Assembly: GCF_004151235.1 (NCBI RefSeq) | Contig: NZ_JUIV01000017.1 | Span: forward strand, 62,001 to 126,000 | Length of the DNA stretch: 64,000 bases | From: Flavobacterium anhuiense | Lineage (GTDB): Bacteria > Bacteroidota > Bacteroidia > Flavobacteriales > Flavobacteriaceae | Direction: 5' to 3' | Part shown: piece by piece, positions 1 through 9,238 of the stretch | How the letters are laid out: each line of letters starts with the position of its first letter | How positions within the stretch are numbered: the first letter of the stretch is position 1 | Made by a program: the position numbers and the translations under genes | The notes under the pieces: model-generated | Databases searched by the model: none | What the model was told of the DNA's origin: nothing | Seen by the model: the letters and a program-made list of their open reading frames with translations, nothing else

Positions 1-296
1 CAAATAATAGAAAATTTCAGCATGGTTCTCATTAGTTTAAGCAATCTCGCGGTAGATAAAACTTATTCTATTTTTATCCGTTGGACAAAATAGAATAAAA
101 ATCAAATTTGATCTGCTAAAATCTTTTAAAATCTGCGTGAAATACTTTTTCTCGATCGATATTTTCACGCAGATTTGCAAAGATTAAAGCAGATTTGCAA
201 AGATTTAAATTTAATTGGACGAGGTAAAATTGACAAAAACAATTTCATCCAGTGAGTTCTTTTTTTAAGTACATTTAGTCATCCATTTTTTATTGT
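1..296. repeat. Intergenic region with inverted repeat at 111-194
   Basis: No gene is visible before the first coding region. Positions 111-146 and 161-194 form imperfect inverted arms built from the words ATCTGC and AAATCTGCGTGAAA and their complements, around a short AT-rich loop containing CGATCGAT. The right arm continues with a repeated AGCAGATTTGCAAAGATT word. This resembles the other periodic-word hairpins between genes in this window. I see no clear promoter for the gene at 297. Confidence 0.5.
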
Positions 297-2174
297 ATGA
301 AAAAATACATTTACAGCCTCTTTTTCCTTTTCGCCTTAACTTCATTAAGCGCGCAGCGATTTAGCGCTTCTTTGCCAAATTATGAAGCGTATAAGGCATT
401 TAGAGGAAAACCTTTGTCTGACAAATTTTCGAATATCGAATCCGTAAAAGTGATTTATGATCTTCGAAAACAGAAAATGTATTATTTTAACAGTAGCGTT
501 ATTCCGCTTCATTACGATTTTGTAGTTAATTATTTAGGATACAGCCAAGATCTTGAAGTTTTTAATAATGAAAATTACAGCGATACTGAGAAAAACAGAG
601 ATTTTCTTCTCGGAAATTTAAACCACATTAAAGCAACCGATAAATGGATTTTTGAACTCGCCGCATCCGATCATATGCCTTTGCCATTGATTGAACGTTT
701 TTTCAATATGGTTAAAAGTTCGACTTTTATTGGCGAAAAGCTTAAATTTTACTTGAATAATCCAGACATGATGGAATGGTTTCAACAGCAAAAATTCAAA
801 ATTCCGTGTGTGAAATCAGATTACATTTTTGGCGAAATTAAATATCAGGAAGTTGTTCGAGGAAGTAATGTTGGCATTCTAAAAAAACACAAAATCAAAG
901 AATTAGAAACTGTAAAACCTAATTCTGATGAAATCATTATTTTGGATGGAACGCCTGATATTCTTCCAAATGTTCGAGGCATAATTGTAAACGAACTTCA
1001 GACACCTTTAAGCCATTTGGTTCTTTTAGGAAAAAATAGAAAGATTCCGATTATGGCTTACACCGATATTGAAAAAGATAACAATATCAAAAAACTGCTT
1101 TCTAAAAAAGTAGAATTGAAAATAGAAGTCGATACTTTTTTCATCAAAGAAACCACTAAAAAAATTCCAATGAAATCTGCTGGAAAAAAGAAAAAACTCA
1201 CGATCGACAATTCTGTAACTGATTTAGTCAACTTATCTAAAATTCCAAAAAAGGGAGTGAATTATATTGGTTCGAAAGCTCAAAACATGGCGTATTTAAT
1301 TGCCATTTCAAAAGAAATTCCGTTTAAGGTTCCAGAAAATGCGCATGCTATTCCGTTTTATTTTTATACGAAACACATTCAGAAAGCATCTATTTCTCCA
1401 TTAATTTCAGAACTTTTAGCTTTTCCTCAAAAAGATTCTACAATTTGGATCAATAAACAGCTTAAGAAAATTAGAGACGCCATCAAAAAAGAACCTATTG
1501 ATCCTGAATTAATTTCAAAATTGAATATTGCTTTTAAAGATGCAAAATTCAAAAATTTCAGATTCCGCTCCTCTACAAACGCAGAAGATTTGGATGATTT
1601 TAACGGTGCCGGATTATACGATTCTAAAACAGGAATTTTGGGCGATTCCATAAAAACTTTTGAAAAGGCCATAAAACAAGTTTGGGCAAGCGTATGGAAT
1701 GAGGCTTCGTATAACGAAAGAGAACTTTTTGGAATCGATCAGCAAAATATTGCGATGGGCGTTTTAGTGCATCGCTCTTTTCCTGACGAATTAGCAAATG
1801 GCGTTATTATCACCAAAAATATATTTAGAGAAAACTTTCCTGGAATTACGGTTAATGTTCAAAAAGGAGAAAACTCTGTTGTAAAACCCGAAAAAGGAGA
1901 AATCTGCGAGCAATTTGTTGCTTATCATTTTAATGACGGAAAAGACGAAACCGATTTTGATATTGATTATACTTCCAATTCAAATTTAAACAATAACGAG
2001 CCATTATTGACCCGAAAAGAAATGAGTAATCTGTATGATGTCAGCAAGAAAATCGAAACCAAAATGTATCGCTATTGGCGTAAAAACCAATTTCATCCAG
2101 TAGATATCGAGTTTAAAATTTTGGGCGAAAAGAGAGATTTGTATATCAAGCAAGTTCGTCCGTTCAATGATTAA
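297..2174 (+). CDS. Exported PEP synthase/dikinase-like protein (His domain before ATP-grasp)
   Basis: Protein of 625 residues with a signal peptide (about 1-20, ending LSAQ), so it should leave the cytoplasm. Residues about 225-255 (NELQTPLSHLVLLGKNRKIP) look like the swivelling phosphohistidine domain of PEP synthase and pyruvate phosphate dikinase, with His240 as candidate phospho-acceptor. Residues about 320-620 look like the ATP-grasp PEP/pyruvate-binding domain, with RFRSSTNAEDLDDFNGAGLY at 422-441 and a C-terminal IKQVRPF. This order is the reverse of PEP synthase and resembles glucan water dikinases, and there is no TIM-barrel domain for PEP. What an ATP-grasp enzyme would do outside the cytoplasm is unknown. 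It may be a non-catalytic or cell-envelope relative. Family assignment is good; function is unknown. Confidence 0.75.
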   Translation: MKKYIYSLFFLFALTSLSAQRFSASLPNYEAYKAFRGKPLSDKFSNIESVKVIYDLRKQKMYYFNSSVIPLHYDFVVNYLGYSQDLEVFNNENYSDTEKNRDFLLGNLNHIKATDKWIFELAASDHMPLPLIERFFNMVKSSTFIGEKLKFYLNNPDMMEWFQQQKFKIPCVKSDYIFGEIKYQEVVRGSNVGILKKHKIKELETVKPNSDEIIILDGTPDILPNVRGIIVNELQTPLSHLVLLGKNRKIPIMAYTDIEKDNNIKKLLSKKVELKIEVDTFFIKETTKKIPMKSAGKKKKLTIDNSVTDLVNLSKIPKKGVNYIGSKAQNMAYLIAISKEIPFKVPENAHAIPFYFYTKHIQKASISPLISELLAFPQKDSTIWINKQLKKIRDAIKKEPIDPELISKLNIAFKDAKFKNFRFRSSTNAEDLDDFNGAGLYDSKTGILGDSIKTFEKAIKQVWASVWNEASYNERELFGIDQQNIAMGVLVHRSFPDELANGVIITKNIFRENFPGITVNVQKGENSVVKPEKGEICEQFVAYHFNDGKDETDFDIDYTSNSNLNNNEPLLTRKEMSNLYDVSKKIETKMYRYWRKNQFHPVDIEFKILGEKRDLYIKQVRPFND

Positions 2175-2194
2175 TAAAAGATACCTATTATTAT

Positions 2195-2332
2195 CCTAAC
2201 AGGTTTTTAAAACCTGTTAGGTATCCTACGATATAAGCAAAATGATCTGCATTTTCTTATCAGACAAAGTTTTTAAAACTTGCAAGCATTTGATTTCAGA
2301 CAATACCTAACAGGTTTTAAAAACCTGTTAGG
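2195..2332. repeat. Two copies of a 27-bp palindrome (CCTAACAGG family)
   Basis: A 27-bp near-perfect palindrome lies at 2195-2221 (CCTAACAGGTTTTT followed by its complement) and again at 2306-2332, where the second copy is the reverse complement of the first. The space between contains degenerate pieces (GTTTTTAAAACTTGCAAGC). The pair sits between convergent genes, so it could end transcription from both sides. Two more copies occur at 23803-23873. Confidence 0.85.
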
Positions 2333-2335
2333 ATA

Positions 2336-2893
2336 TTAATAAAAAACCAATAAATCTATTTCGTTATTTGCAGTATTGATTAAGACAATTCTAAAATCAA
2401 AATCTTCAATTTTAATTTTTTCTTGAATTGATTTTCTGATTACTTCTGTATTCAAAGAAAAATTTTCATCTAGCGGAATTTTCACATCAACAGAATTCAG
2501 GTATTTTGAAGCTTTTTTATTGACGATAATCGAAGCTGCGACGTAAAACCCGATAATAATGATTTGAAAGAATAACAGCAATTCAATCTTTTCAAACGGA
2601 TACATAATATCGAGAATTGACAATGTAATTGTCGCAAAAAGAAAAATTATCGCATTTACGGTAAAAGATTGTGTTCTAAAACGAAGTATAGAGAAAATGG
2701 CAAAAAGACCAAAACCAATTCCGACTCCAATTTCTATTTTGGTAAAAAGATAACAAAGAGAAAAAGTACAAAGCCCAACAATAACCATCAACGGATTTAT
2801 AGTCGCATTATCTTTTCTGTTGGAAAAAAAATACAGAACTAAAATTGAGCAAAACAGCAGTAAAAATCGTCCTAAAAGTTCATTTAAATCCAT
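2336..2893 (-). CDS. DUF4956-type membrane protein
   Basis: Protein of 185 residues with four to five predicted membrane segments in the first 125 residues and a soluble C-terminal tail of about 60 residues. The stretch GIGFGLFAIFSILRFRT (about 58-74) is typical of DUF4956 membrane proteins. In other bacteria such proteins are often next to a VTC-type polyphosphate polymerase, but none is present here. It is the last of three leftward genes (with 2930-3754 and 3773-4498), 36 bp after its neighbour. Family fairly sure; function unknown. Confidence 0.7.
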   Translation of the reverse strand: MDLNELLGRFLLLFCSILVLYFFSNRKDNATINPLMVIVGLCTFSLCYLFTKIEIGVGIGFGLFAIFSILRFRTQSFTVNAIIFLFATITLSILDIMYPFEKIELLLFFQIIIIGFYVAASIIVNKKASKYLNSVDVKIPLDENFSLNTEVIRKSIQEKIKIEDFDFRIVLINTANNEIDLLVFY

Positions 2894-2929
2894 TGGTTAC
2901 AATAAATTGGTTACTCAAATGTAAACAAT

Positions 2930-3754
2930 TTATCTTTTAATTTTACTCTCGGCTTCCTTATTACGAGCAATCGTTTCCGCTACATATTTCTCAAACTCTT
3001 CGCTCGAACAAATAGTATCATTTAAATAGAAATGGTTTTTATCTTTTGCATATTGAGTCGGCGTTTCGAATATCGATGAAACAAATACTATCTCAAAAGA
3101 TTCTGCATCAGCATCTTTTATTAATCGATTAAAATAATAGACCCTATTTTGATCTATGGAATAGAAATATTTATCATGCAATTTTTTCCAAGTTTTTGGA
3201 TTGGCTTTTGAAAGAATATTTTTTCCGTAAAAAACTGAATTTTCATCATACCCAAAATCTCCATCGTTTAAAGATTTAAAAGAGGATGGAATAGCTTTTT
3301 TAACAACTTTTGTTTTGCCTTGAAAATCATAATAAAAAACATTATTTGCATCTTTAGCGAATCCATAAGGAACAAACGATTCTTTGCCTTGTTTTCTATT
3401 ATTTTCTGTAAGTATAAATGTAATTCCCAAAGACTTTTTACCAGTATCACAAACTTCGAAAGTTTTAGCATCAGCCTCTAAAATGCGTCCTTCTAATGTC
3501 CAGACACTATTCTTATCTTTAGCGAAGGCATAATTTAGTATCTCAAAAGTTAAACTATCACCATCTTTAAGTTTGCTACCTCCTGAATAACAGTAATTCT
3601 TATCTTTTGCCCAACAACCTGGAAATTGCTCAAAAGAACCTATATCAGCATTTTTAATTTTATCTTCACGAAAATAAACTACTTTCCCATCCGTCCAATA
3701 CAATGCATTTTCATTATTAGCATCGTAAAGTTCTGCCAATTTACTCCCTTTCAT
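2930..3754 (-). CDS. DKNYY-repeat protein
   Basis: Protein of 274 residues without a signal peptide. It consists of repeats of about 25-35 residues with the pattern (A/G)KDKNxVYY...G..I..AD..TFE (for example AKDKNYCYSGG, AKDKNSVWTLEGRILEADAKTFE, GYDENSVFYGKNILSKANPKTW). This is the DKNYY family, named for the motif and of unknown function, often found as one or several copies in Bacteroidota and other Gram-negatives. The start chosen (MKGSKLAELYDANNENALYW) begins directly in a repeat, so a longer N-terminus is unlikely but possible. It lies 18 bp from the MORN-like gene upstream, suggesting joint transcription. Confidence 0.7.
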   Translation of the reverse strand: MKGSKLAELYDANNENALYWTDGKVVYFREDKIKNADIGSFEQFPGCWAKDKNYCYSGGSKLKDGDSLTFEILNYAFAKDKNSVWTLEGRILEADAKTFEVCDTGKKSLGITFILTENNRKQGKESFVPYGFAKDANNVFYYDFQGKTKVVKKAIPSSFKSLNDGDFGYDENSVFYGKNILSKANPKTWKKLHDKYFYSIDQNRVYYFNRLIKDADAESFEIVFVSSIFETPTQYAKDKNHFYLNDTICSSEEFEKYVAETIARNKEAESKIKR

Positions 3755-3772
3755 TCTATCAAAATATATTGT

Positions 3773-4498
3773 TTACTTTTTCGGCGCTGAGCCTTTTTCA
3801 GAAGCTTTATTAGTATTTTTAGGATCACTCATATTCACTTCTTTTACCAATTTCCCTTTTTGATAAAACTGCCAGATTCCCGCCTTTTTACCATTTACAA
3901 ATTTCCCTTTAGAAGCAACAGATTTGTCTGAATCATAGAAAACAGTCTGTCCATTGTATTCGTTATTTACAAAATAAGATTCTTCTAAAAGCGTTCCGTC
4001 CTGTCCTATTTTTTTATACGGCCCTTCTTTCAAACCATTTTTATATGTCATCTCTTCTGCTAATTGAGCATTTGGATAATAGATAGTTTTTAAACCTTCT
4101 AGTTTTCCGTTTTTATAATTCTCAACCGTCATCAAAACTTTAGAAGCTTTATGGTAATATTTCCATTCGCCTTCACGCGCTTTTCCAATCTCTTTTCCTT
4201 CGCTTACTTTATTTTTACTCTGATCATAAAAAATGGTATATGAGCTTCCATCATTAGCACTAAAATCTCTTGTAGCAATTACATCGCCTTTTTTGGTATC
4301 ATCAAAAAATTTAAAAACTCCTTTCTCTTTTCCATGATCAAAAGTTCCTTCATAACGAGGGCGTTTAGATTCAGCATAAGTTCCTTTCCAAAGTCCGTCT
4401 TTTTTTCCTGCTGCATCAACTTTATTAATATCGGTTTGTGCATTTGAAACTAATGCAGTTAGGAATAATAATCCAAGTATGATTTTTTTTGAGATCAT
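3773..4498 (-). CDS. Exported MORN/YwqK-like repeat protein
   Basis: Protein of 241 residues with a signal peptide (about 1-20, ends VSNAQ). The rest is made of about eight beta-hairpin repeats with patterns such as KDGLWKGTY, REGEWKYYHKA, LEGLKTIYYPN and LKEGPYKKI, typical of MORN-like repeats in the YwqK family. Databases often call these YwqK antitoxins by name transfer, but no toxin partner is seen here, so I would not call it an antitoxin. The C-terminus is rich in Lys, Asn and Ser. It is probably the first gene of a three-gene leftward unit. Function unknown. Confidence 0.7.
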   Translation of the reverse strand: MISKKIILGLLFLTALVSNAQTDINKVDAAGKKDGLWKGTYAESKRPRYEGTFDHGKEKGVFKFFDDTKKGDVIATRDFSANDGSSYTIFYDQSKNKVSEGKEIGKAREGEWKYYHKASKVLMTVENYKNGKLEGLKTIYYPNAQLAEEMTYKNGLKEGPYKKIGQDGTLLEESYFVNNEYNGQTVFYDSDKSVASKGKFVNGKKAGIWQFYQKGKLVKEVNMSDPKNTNKASEKGSAPKK

Positions 4499-4553
4499 GG
4501 TAAATTCTATTTTTAAGCTAAACGAAAATCTTAATTATAAAGTATAATGGTAT

Positions 4554-4583
4554 AAAAAAATCCCGATAAATCGAGATTTTTTT
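4554..4583 (-). terminator. Terminator after yidC
   Basis: A short hairpin (ATCCCGAT and ATCGAGAT on the plus strand) is flanked by A runs on the left and T runs on the right. It sits just after the leftward yidC stop codon, so read leftward it is a stem followed by U residues. The stem is short with one G-U pair. Confidence 0.6.
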
Positions 4584-4591
4584 ATTGAGAA

Positions 4592-6514
4592 TTATTTCTT
4601 CTTCTTGTTTGCTTGAGCTGCTTTTGCCGCTTCTTGCTGTTCCATCACTTCTTGAAGACGCTGTTGGAACTTGCTTGGTTTTTTAGGCTCTCTTTGTTTG
4701 TTCTCTTGAATCTGAGCGTGAATTTTATCACTGTCTACAATATAATTCTTGATCACAAACATAATTCCGATTGTAATTAAGTTCGAAATAAAGTTGTACA
4801 AACTCAATCCAGCACCATAACTATTGAAGAAAATTAACATCATTAATGGCGAAACATAAATCATGATTTTCATCATTTTTGCCATATCTGGCATACCTTC
4901 TTGTTGAGGAGCTGCCATTTGCTGATCTCCTGAAGTCATTTTCATGTAGAAGAAAATTGCAATTGCCGCCAAGATTGGGAACAAACTGATATGGTCTCCG
5001 TACATTGGAATATTGAATGGTAATTTTACAATTGAGTCAAAAGAAGATAAATCGTCTGCCCAAAGGAAACTTTTTTGTCTTAATTCAAATGCTGCTGGGA
5101 AAAACTGGAACGATGCATACATAAATGGCAACTGAATCAATGCCGGGATACATCCAGCCATTGGGTTTACACCTGCTTTGTTGTACAGTTTCATTGTTTC
5201 CTGTTGTTTCTTCATTGGGTCTTTTTTGAATTTCTCTCCCAACTCAGCGATATCAGGTCTTAAAACTTTCATTTTAGCCTGAGACAAAAATGATTTGTAC
5301 GTAATTGGCGACATAGCCAATTTGATGATAATTGTAAATACAATAATTGCAATTCCTAATGACAATCCAATTGTAGAACTTAAGAATCCGAATAAAGGAA
5401 CAAAAATAAATTTGTTGATCCATCCGAAGATTCCCCATCCTAAAGGAATAATTTTATCGAAATTTTTATCGTAAGCTTTCAATGTTTTGTAATCTACGGG
5501 ACCCATGTACAAATTCATTTTGTAATCGATCTCTCCGTTTGTGAACGCTAAAGGCAAATTAGCTCTAAACTGTTTAGTAAAAACAGTATCGATTTTTTCA
5601 TCCTTTACTAAATCGTCCGACTGTAATTTTGACGTTTCGAAAGGTTTTTCTGTAGATAAAATAGTAGCAAAGAAGTGCTGTTTAAAAGCTACAAAACTGA
5701 CTTTTGTCGGTGTTTCTTCTTTACCTTGCCCATGTTGGCTTACATTATTATATTTTGATTCTTCATATTTGTAATCGATTTGAGCAAAACGATTTTCATA
5801 AGAAACACTTTTTTCATTTCTATATGTTTTTAAATCCCATTGCAAATCAACTGGTTTAGCAGAATTTAAAACTCTGTTTAAACCTTGAGAACGGATATCA
5901 AAACCAACTAAGTAATCGTTCGGCTTTAAAATGTATTTATATTCTAAAAATTCATTAGCACTAGCTTTCAAACGCATAGAAAGAACTTGGTCTGTACCAA
6001 TTTTTTCTAATGTCGGTTCGAAATACAAATCTTTAGAGTTTAATGTTCTATTGTCTGTAGTAAGAAGCTGTAAATTTAGGTTAGAGTTATTATTTTTAAT
6101 TAACTCAACTAATTCACCTGAACCTTTTTTAAACTTTTCAAATTCTTTTAAAGTAGCTTCAACAATATATCCACCTTTATTAGCAATCTTTAATCTTAAT
6201 TTTTCGTTTTCGATTGTAGTAAAAGCTTCTTTTGCAGAAGGAAGTGTTGCAGAATAAGCAAATCCTCCTAAAGTTTTTTGCAATTGAGCCAATTGAACTG
6301 TATCTCCAGGAGTTACAGCTGCAGCTGGTAATGACGCAGTTTTAGCTTTATCTGCTTTTGCTTGTGCTTCTTGTTTAGCAACTAATTCTTTCTTGGCTTT
6401 CTCAGCAGCAATTTCTTTTTCAGAAGGCTGATTTTGATACACGATCCAAATCAAAATTCCAAAGATCAACACAAAACCAATGATCGAATTGAGGTCTAAT
6501 TTTTTTTCTTCCAT
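4592..6514 (-). CDS. yidC: Membrane protein insertase YidC
   Basis: Protein of 640 residues that inserts and folds inner-membrane proteins, alone or with SecYEG. The Gram-negative layout is clear: one N-terminal membrane segment (about 12-27), a Lys/Ala-rich linker, a large periplasmic domain (about 85-345), then the conserved core from about 365 with five membrane segments. The hydrophilic groove residue that is Arg in E. coli appears as Lys398 (FTIIIKLAMSPITYKS). The cytoplasmic loop LSQAKMKVLRPDIAEL is conserved, and the tail is strongly basic (ends NKKKK) as expected for ribosome contact. It lies 81 bp downstream of pyrG in the same direction, a common arrangement in Bacteroidota. Confidence 0.97.
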   Translation of the reverse strand: MEEKKLDLNSIIGFVLIFGILIWIVYQNQPSEKEIAAEKAKKELVAKQEAQAKADKAKTASLPAAAVTPGDTVQLAQLQKTLGGFAYSATLPSAKEAFTTIENEKLRLKIANKGGYIVEATLKEFEKFKKGSGELVELIKNNNSNLNLQLLTTDNRTLNSKDLYFEPTLEKIGTDQVLSMRLKASANEFLEYKYILKPNDYLVGFDIRSQGLNRVLNSAKPVDLQWDLKTYRNEKSVSYENRFAQIDYKYEESKYNNVSQHGQGKEETPTKVSFVAFKQHFFATILSTEKPFETSKLQSDDLVKDEKIDTVFTKQFRANLPLAFTNGEIDYKMNLYMGPVDYKTLKAYDKNFDKIIPLGWGIFGWINKFIFVPLFGFLSSTIGLSLGIAIIVFTIIIKLAMSPITYKSFLSQAKMKVLRPDIAELGEKFKKDPMKKQQETMKLYNKAGVNPMAGCIPALIQLPFMYASFQFFPAAFELRQKSFLWADDLSSFDSIVKLPFNIPMYGDHISLFPILAAIAIFFYMKMTSGDQQMAAPQQEGMPDMAKMMKIMIYVSPLMMLIFFNSYGAGLSLYNFISNLITIGIMFVIKNYIVDSDKIHAQIQENKQREPKKPSKFQQRLQEVMEQQEAAKAAQANKKKK

Positions 6515-6595
6515 TATTAATTTAAAAAAGTTATTCGTTGAAGGTTATTAGTACTGAGTTTCACTCAAATGTTACATCTTCACAGAATATAATTA

Positions 6596-8209
6596 TTATT
6601 TTTTATGTGCATTTACAGCAGCAGCCACAAAGTTCACAAAAATAGGGTGCGGATTAGCAACAGTACTCTTGTATTCTGGGTGGTATTGTACACCAATGAA
6701 GAATGGGTGATTTTCAAGCTCCACAATTTCAACTAATCCTGTATCAGGATTAACTCCAGAAGCTTTTAAACCAGCTTTTTGCAATTCATCAGCATATTTA
6801 TTGTTGTACTCATAACGGTGACGGTGACGCTCCGAAATAGTTTTTTCTCCGTAAATTTTGTATGCTAAAGTGTCTGGTTTAATATCACATTTCCAAGCAC
6901 CTAAACGCATTGTTCCTCCTTTATCGGTTACATTTTTCTGCTCTTCCATTAAACTCACAACCGGATGAGGCGTTTTGTCGTTCATCTCTGTTGAGTTCGC
7001 TTCTGCATAACCTAAAATATTTCTAGAATATTCGATAACAGACATTTGCATTCCTAAACAAATTCCGAAGAACGGAATGTTGTTTTCACGCACAAAACGA
7101 ACTGCTTCGATTTTTCCTTCAATACCTCTTTCACCAAAACCTGGAGCAACTAAAACTCCGTCTAAAGAACCTAATTTTTCTTCCACATTATCTGCATTGA
7201 TATGCTCTGAGTGAATTGAAATTACATTTACTTTTGTTTCGTTTGCAGCTCCTGCATGAATGAACGCCTCTAAAATAGATTTGTAACAATCTTGCATTTC
7301 TACATATTTCCCAACCAAACCAATATTTACAGTTTGTTTTGGACTTTTTAATCTTTTTAAGAAAGTATTCCAGTTTTTAAGATCCGGAGATGCTTTTTTA
7401 GGTAAATCTAATTTCTTTAAAGCCACAACATCTAATCCTTCTTCAAGCATTAAATTTGGAACTTCATATATTGTAGAAGCATCAATAGATTGAATAACTG
7501 CTTCTTTTTTCACATTACAGAATAAAGCTAGTTTTTGGCGTAATTCCTGAGACAATTCGTGCTCCGTTCTACAAACCAAAATATCGGCTTTAATACCGCT
7601 TTCCATTAAAGTTTTAACAGAGTGCTGCGTTGGTTTTGTTTTCAACTCACCAGCTGCAGCCAAATAAGGAACTAATGTTAAATGAATAACGATTCCGTTG
7701 TTTTCACCTAATTCCCAAACTAATTGACGAACAGATTCTATATAAGGTAGAGATTCTATATCCCCAACAGTTCCACCAATTTCAGTAATTACAATATCAT
7801 AATCGCCAGATTTACCTAGCAATTGCATTCTGTCTTTGATTTCGTTTGTGATATGAGGAACAACTTGAACCGTTTTTCCTAAAAATTCTCCTCTTCTTTC
7901 TTTTTCAATAACCGAAAGATAAACTCTTCCTGTAGTAACGTTATTAGCCTGAGAAGTAGGAACGTTCAAAAAACGCTCGTAATGTCCTAAGTCTAAGTCA
8001 GTTTCAGCTCCATCATCTGTCACATAACATTCTCCGTGCTCGTACGGGTTTAGTGTCCCCGGATCTACGTTAATATATGGATCAAATTTCTGAATTGTAG
8101 TGCGGTATCCTCTTCCTTGTAACAATTTTGCCAAAGATGCCGCGATAATCCCTTTTCCTAATGAAGAGGTCACACCTCCTGTAACAAAAATATATTTTGT
8201 TTGATTCAT
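6596..8209 (-). CDS. pyrG: CTP synthase
   Basis: Protein of 537 residues that makes CTP from UTP, ATP and glutamine, the last step of de novo pyrimidine nucleotide synthesis, in the cytoplasm. The N-terminal amidoligase domain starts with KYIFVTGGVTSSLGKG (ATP-binding) and has the UTP-site stretch KFDPYINVDPGTLNPYEHGE at 41-60. The C-terminal glutaminase domain has the nucleophile Cys384 in FGICLGMQMS and a terminal HPE triad motif (QYHPEYKS). Length is normal for the family. A promoter is proposed 38 bp upstream. It is followed by yidC and probably cotranscribed. Confidence 0.98.
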   Translation of the reverse strand: MNQTKYIFVTGGVTSSLGKGIIAASLAKLLQGRGYRTTIQKFDPYINVDPGTLNPYEHGECYVTDDGAETDLDLGHYERFLNVPTSQANNVTTGRVYLSVIEKERRGEFLGKTVQVVPHITNEIKDRMQLLGKSGDYDIVITEIGGTVGDIESLPYIESVRQLVWELGENNGIVIHLTLVPYLAAAGELKTKPTQHSVKTLMESGIKADILVCRTEHELSQELRQKLALFCNVKKEAVIQSIDASTIYEVPNLMLEEGLDVVALKKLDLPKKASPDLKNWNTFLKRLKSPKQTVNIGLVGKYVEMQDCYKSILEAFIHAGAANETKVNVISIHSEHINADNVEEKLGSLDGVLVAPGFGERGIEGKIEAVRFVRENNIPFFGICLGMQMSVIEYSRNILGYAEANSTEMNDKTPHPVVSLMEEQKNVTDKGGTMRLGAWKCDIKPDTLAYKIYGEKTISERHRHRYEYNNKYADELQKAGLKASGVNPDTGLVEIVELENHPFFIGVQYHPEYKSTVANPHPIFVNFVAAAVNAHKK

Positions 8210-8707
8210 TCTGTTGTTGTTTGTAAGTAGTTGTGTAAAAAACTTGGCAAAAGTACAAATTTAATTAGACAATTTATCAATTCCAGAATGAGATAATTTT
8301 TAAAATTTTAGAGTTCTTTCGAATTAGATAAAGGTTTAAAGTTCGACTATAAGAAAACGAAAGGTTTTACTGATTTTAGCTGCAAATTCGCAACTAATAA
8401 ACAATAACCTTAACAATTTAAAAATCCGATTTTTTTATTGAATTGGACAATTATTAGACCCTTTTTTACATATGTAATATAAAATCAGGAATTATCTCTT
8501 TGAAATTTTTCATGCAAGTAGACAATACTTGCTGTAGAGGTAAGTTTTGAGCAAAAAAAAATACTATAATTTAAAAAACACTGACTTGTACACATTTATG
8601 AATTCAGGCTGGAATTCTGTGGTATCATTATGTTTTTAGAAATTATAATATTTTGTATTTCAAACTTATATAAAAAAATCGAAATCACAAAAGATTTTTC
8701 CTACTTT
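8210..8707. other. Gene-free region between pyrG and the DUF3820 gene
   Basis: About 500 AT-rich bases with no convincing coding frame. It holds the proposed pyrG promoter near its left end and a short hairpin at about 8514-8533 (GCAAGTA...TACTTGC). No tRNA-like fold or strong terminator is visible. A small RNA is possible but unsupported. Confidence 0.4.
8248..8280 (-). promoter_or_regulatory. Probable pyrG promoter
   Basis: Read leftward, a TACTTTTG box (plus-strand CAAAAGTA at 8248-8255) matches the Bacteroidota minus-7 consensus TAnnTTTG. A TTG (plus-strand CAA at 8278-8280) lies 22 bp further upstream, within the allowed 17-23 bp. The leader to the pyrG ATG would be about 30 bases. Confidence 0.5.
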
Positions 8708-8941
8708 TTAAATAGGTTTCGGATATTGCTTCTTAATATTTCGAATCAATTCTTCCAATCCGTTCAATTTCAACTCATAAATCAATTGTAATTGCTGCCC
8801 TAATTCTCCTTTTGGAAATCCTTTATTATGATACCAAACCACATAATATTCAGGCAAGTCTATTAGATATTTCCCCTCGTATTTTCCGAAAGGCATTTTG
8901 GTGTGGGCTAATTTTATGAGTTGTTTTTTGTCTTGATCCAT
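8708..8941 (-). CDS. DUF3820 family protein
   Basis: Small protein of 77 residues. The core MPFGKYEGKYLIDLPEYYVV followed by WYHNKGFP (about 16-43) matches DUF3820 proteins, found in many bacteria and similar to the C-terminal part of some exonuclease-like proteins. The molecular role is unknown. No signal peptide or membrane segment is present. It stands alone between two repeat-rich spaces. Confidence 0.75.
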   Translation of the reverse strand: MDQDKKQLIKLAHTKMPFGKYEGKYLIDLPEYYVVWYHNKGFPKGELGQQLQLIYELKLNGLEELIRNIKKQYPKPI

Positions 8942-8944
8942 AGT

Positions 8945-9238
8945 TTTTAAGAAGAAAGAAGCAAGAGGAAAGACTTATACTTTCTTCTTGCTTCAATTAT
9001 ATGCAAAGCTATTATTTATTTGCCACAGATTAAAAGGATTCTCACAGATTATTAAATCGAAAATTAAAAAACTTAGAATCTTAGCGTCTCCGCATCTTAG
9101 CGCCTTAAAAAAAAGAAGCAAGAAAAAAGAACCTTATTTCAATCCTCTCTTCCTGCTTCAAAAATATTATTTATTACCAATTTCCAAAGACCAAGAAAAC
9201 TTAGAATCTTAGCACCTCAGGATCTTAGCAACTTAGTA
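8945..9238. repeat. Repeat-rich spacer with CTTAG words and GAAGCAAGA hairpins
   Basis: A hairpin at about 8951-8994 pairs AGAAAGAAGCAAGAGG with its near complement CTTTCTTCTTGCTTC. A second one pairs the area at 9112-9130 with 9140-9163 (CTTCCTGCTTC). Between and after them, runs of CTTAGAATCTTAGCGTCTC-type words occur at 9071-9106 and 9199-9238, and a CACAGATT word pair at 9023-9050. A frame of 74 codons can be read across these repeats, but it is repeat-derived and not a gene. Confidence 0.6.

Noticed and set aside
3773..4498. Calling the MORN-like gene an antitoxin (YwqK)
   Set aside because: The name comes from database transfer. No toxin gene is next to it and it is exported.
8210..8707. 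A possible tRNA or structured RNA in the gene-free space
   Set aside because: No cloverleaf, T-loop or strong paired structure could be found by eye; only a short 7-bp hairpin.
8988..9212. A 74-codon plus-strand frame
   Set aside because: It runs through CTTAG and GAAGCAAGA repeats and its sequence is set by them.
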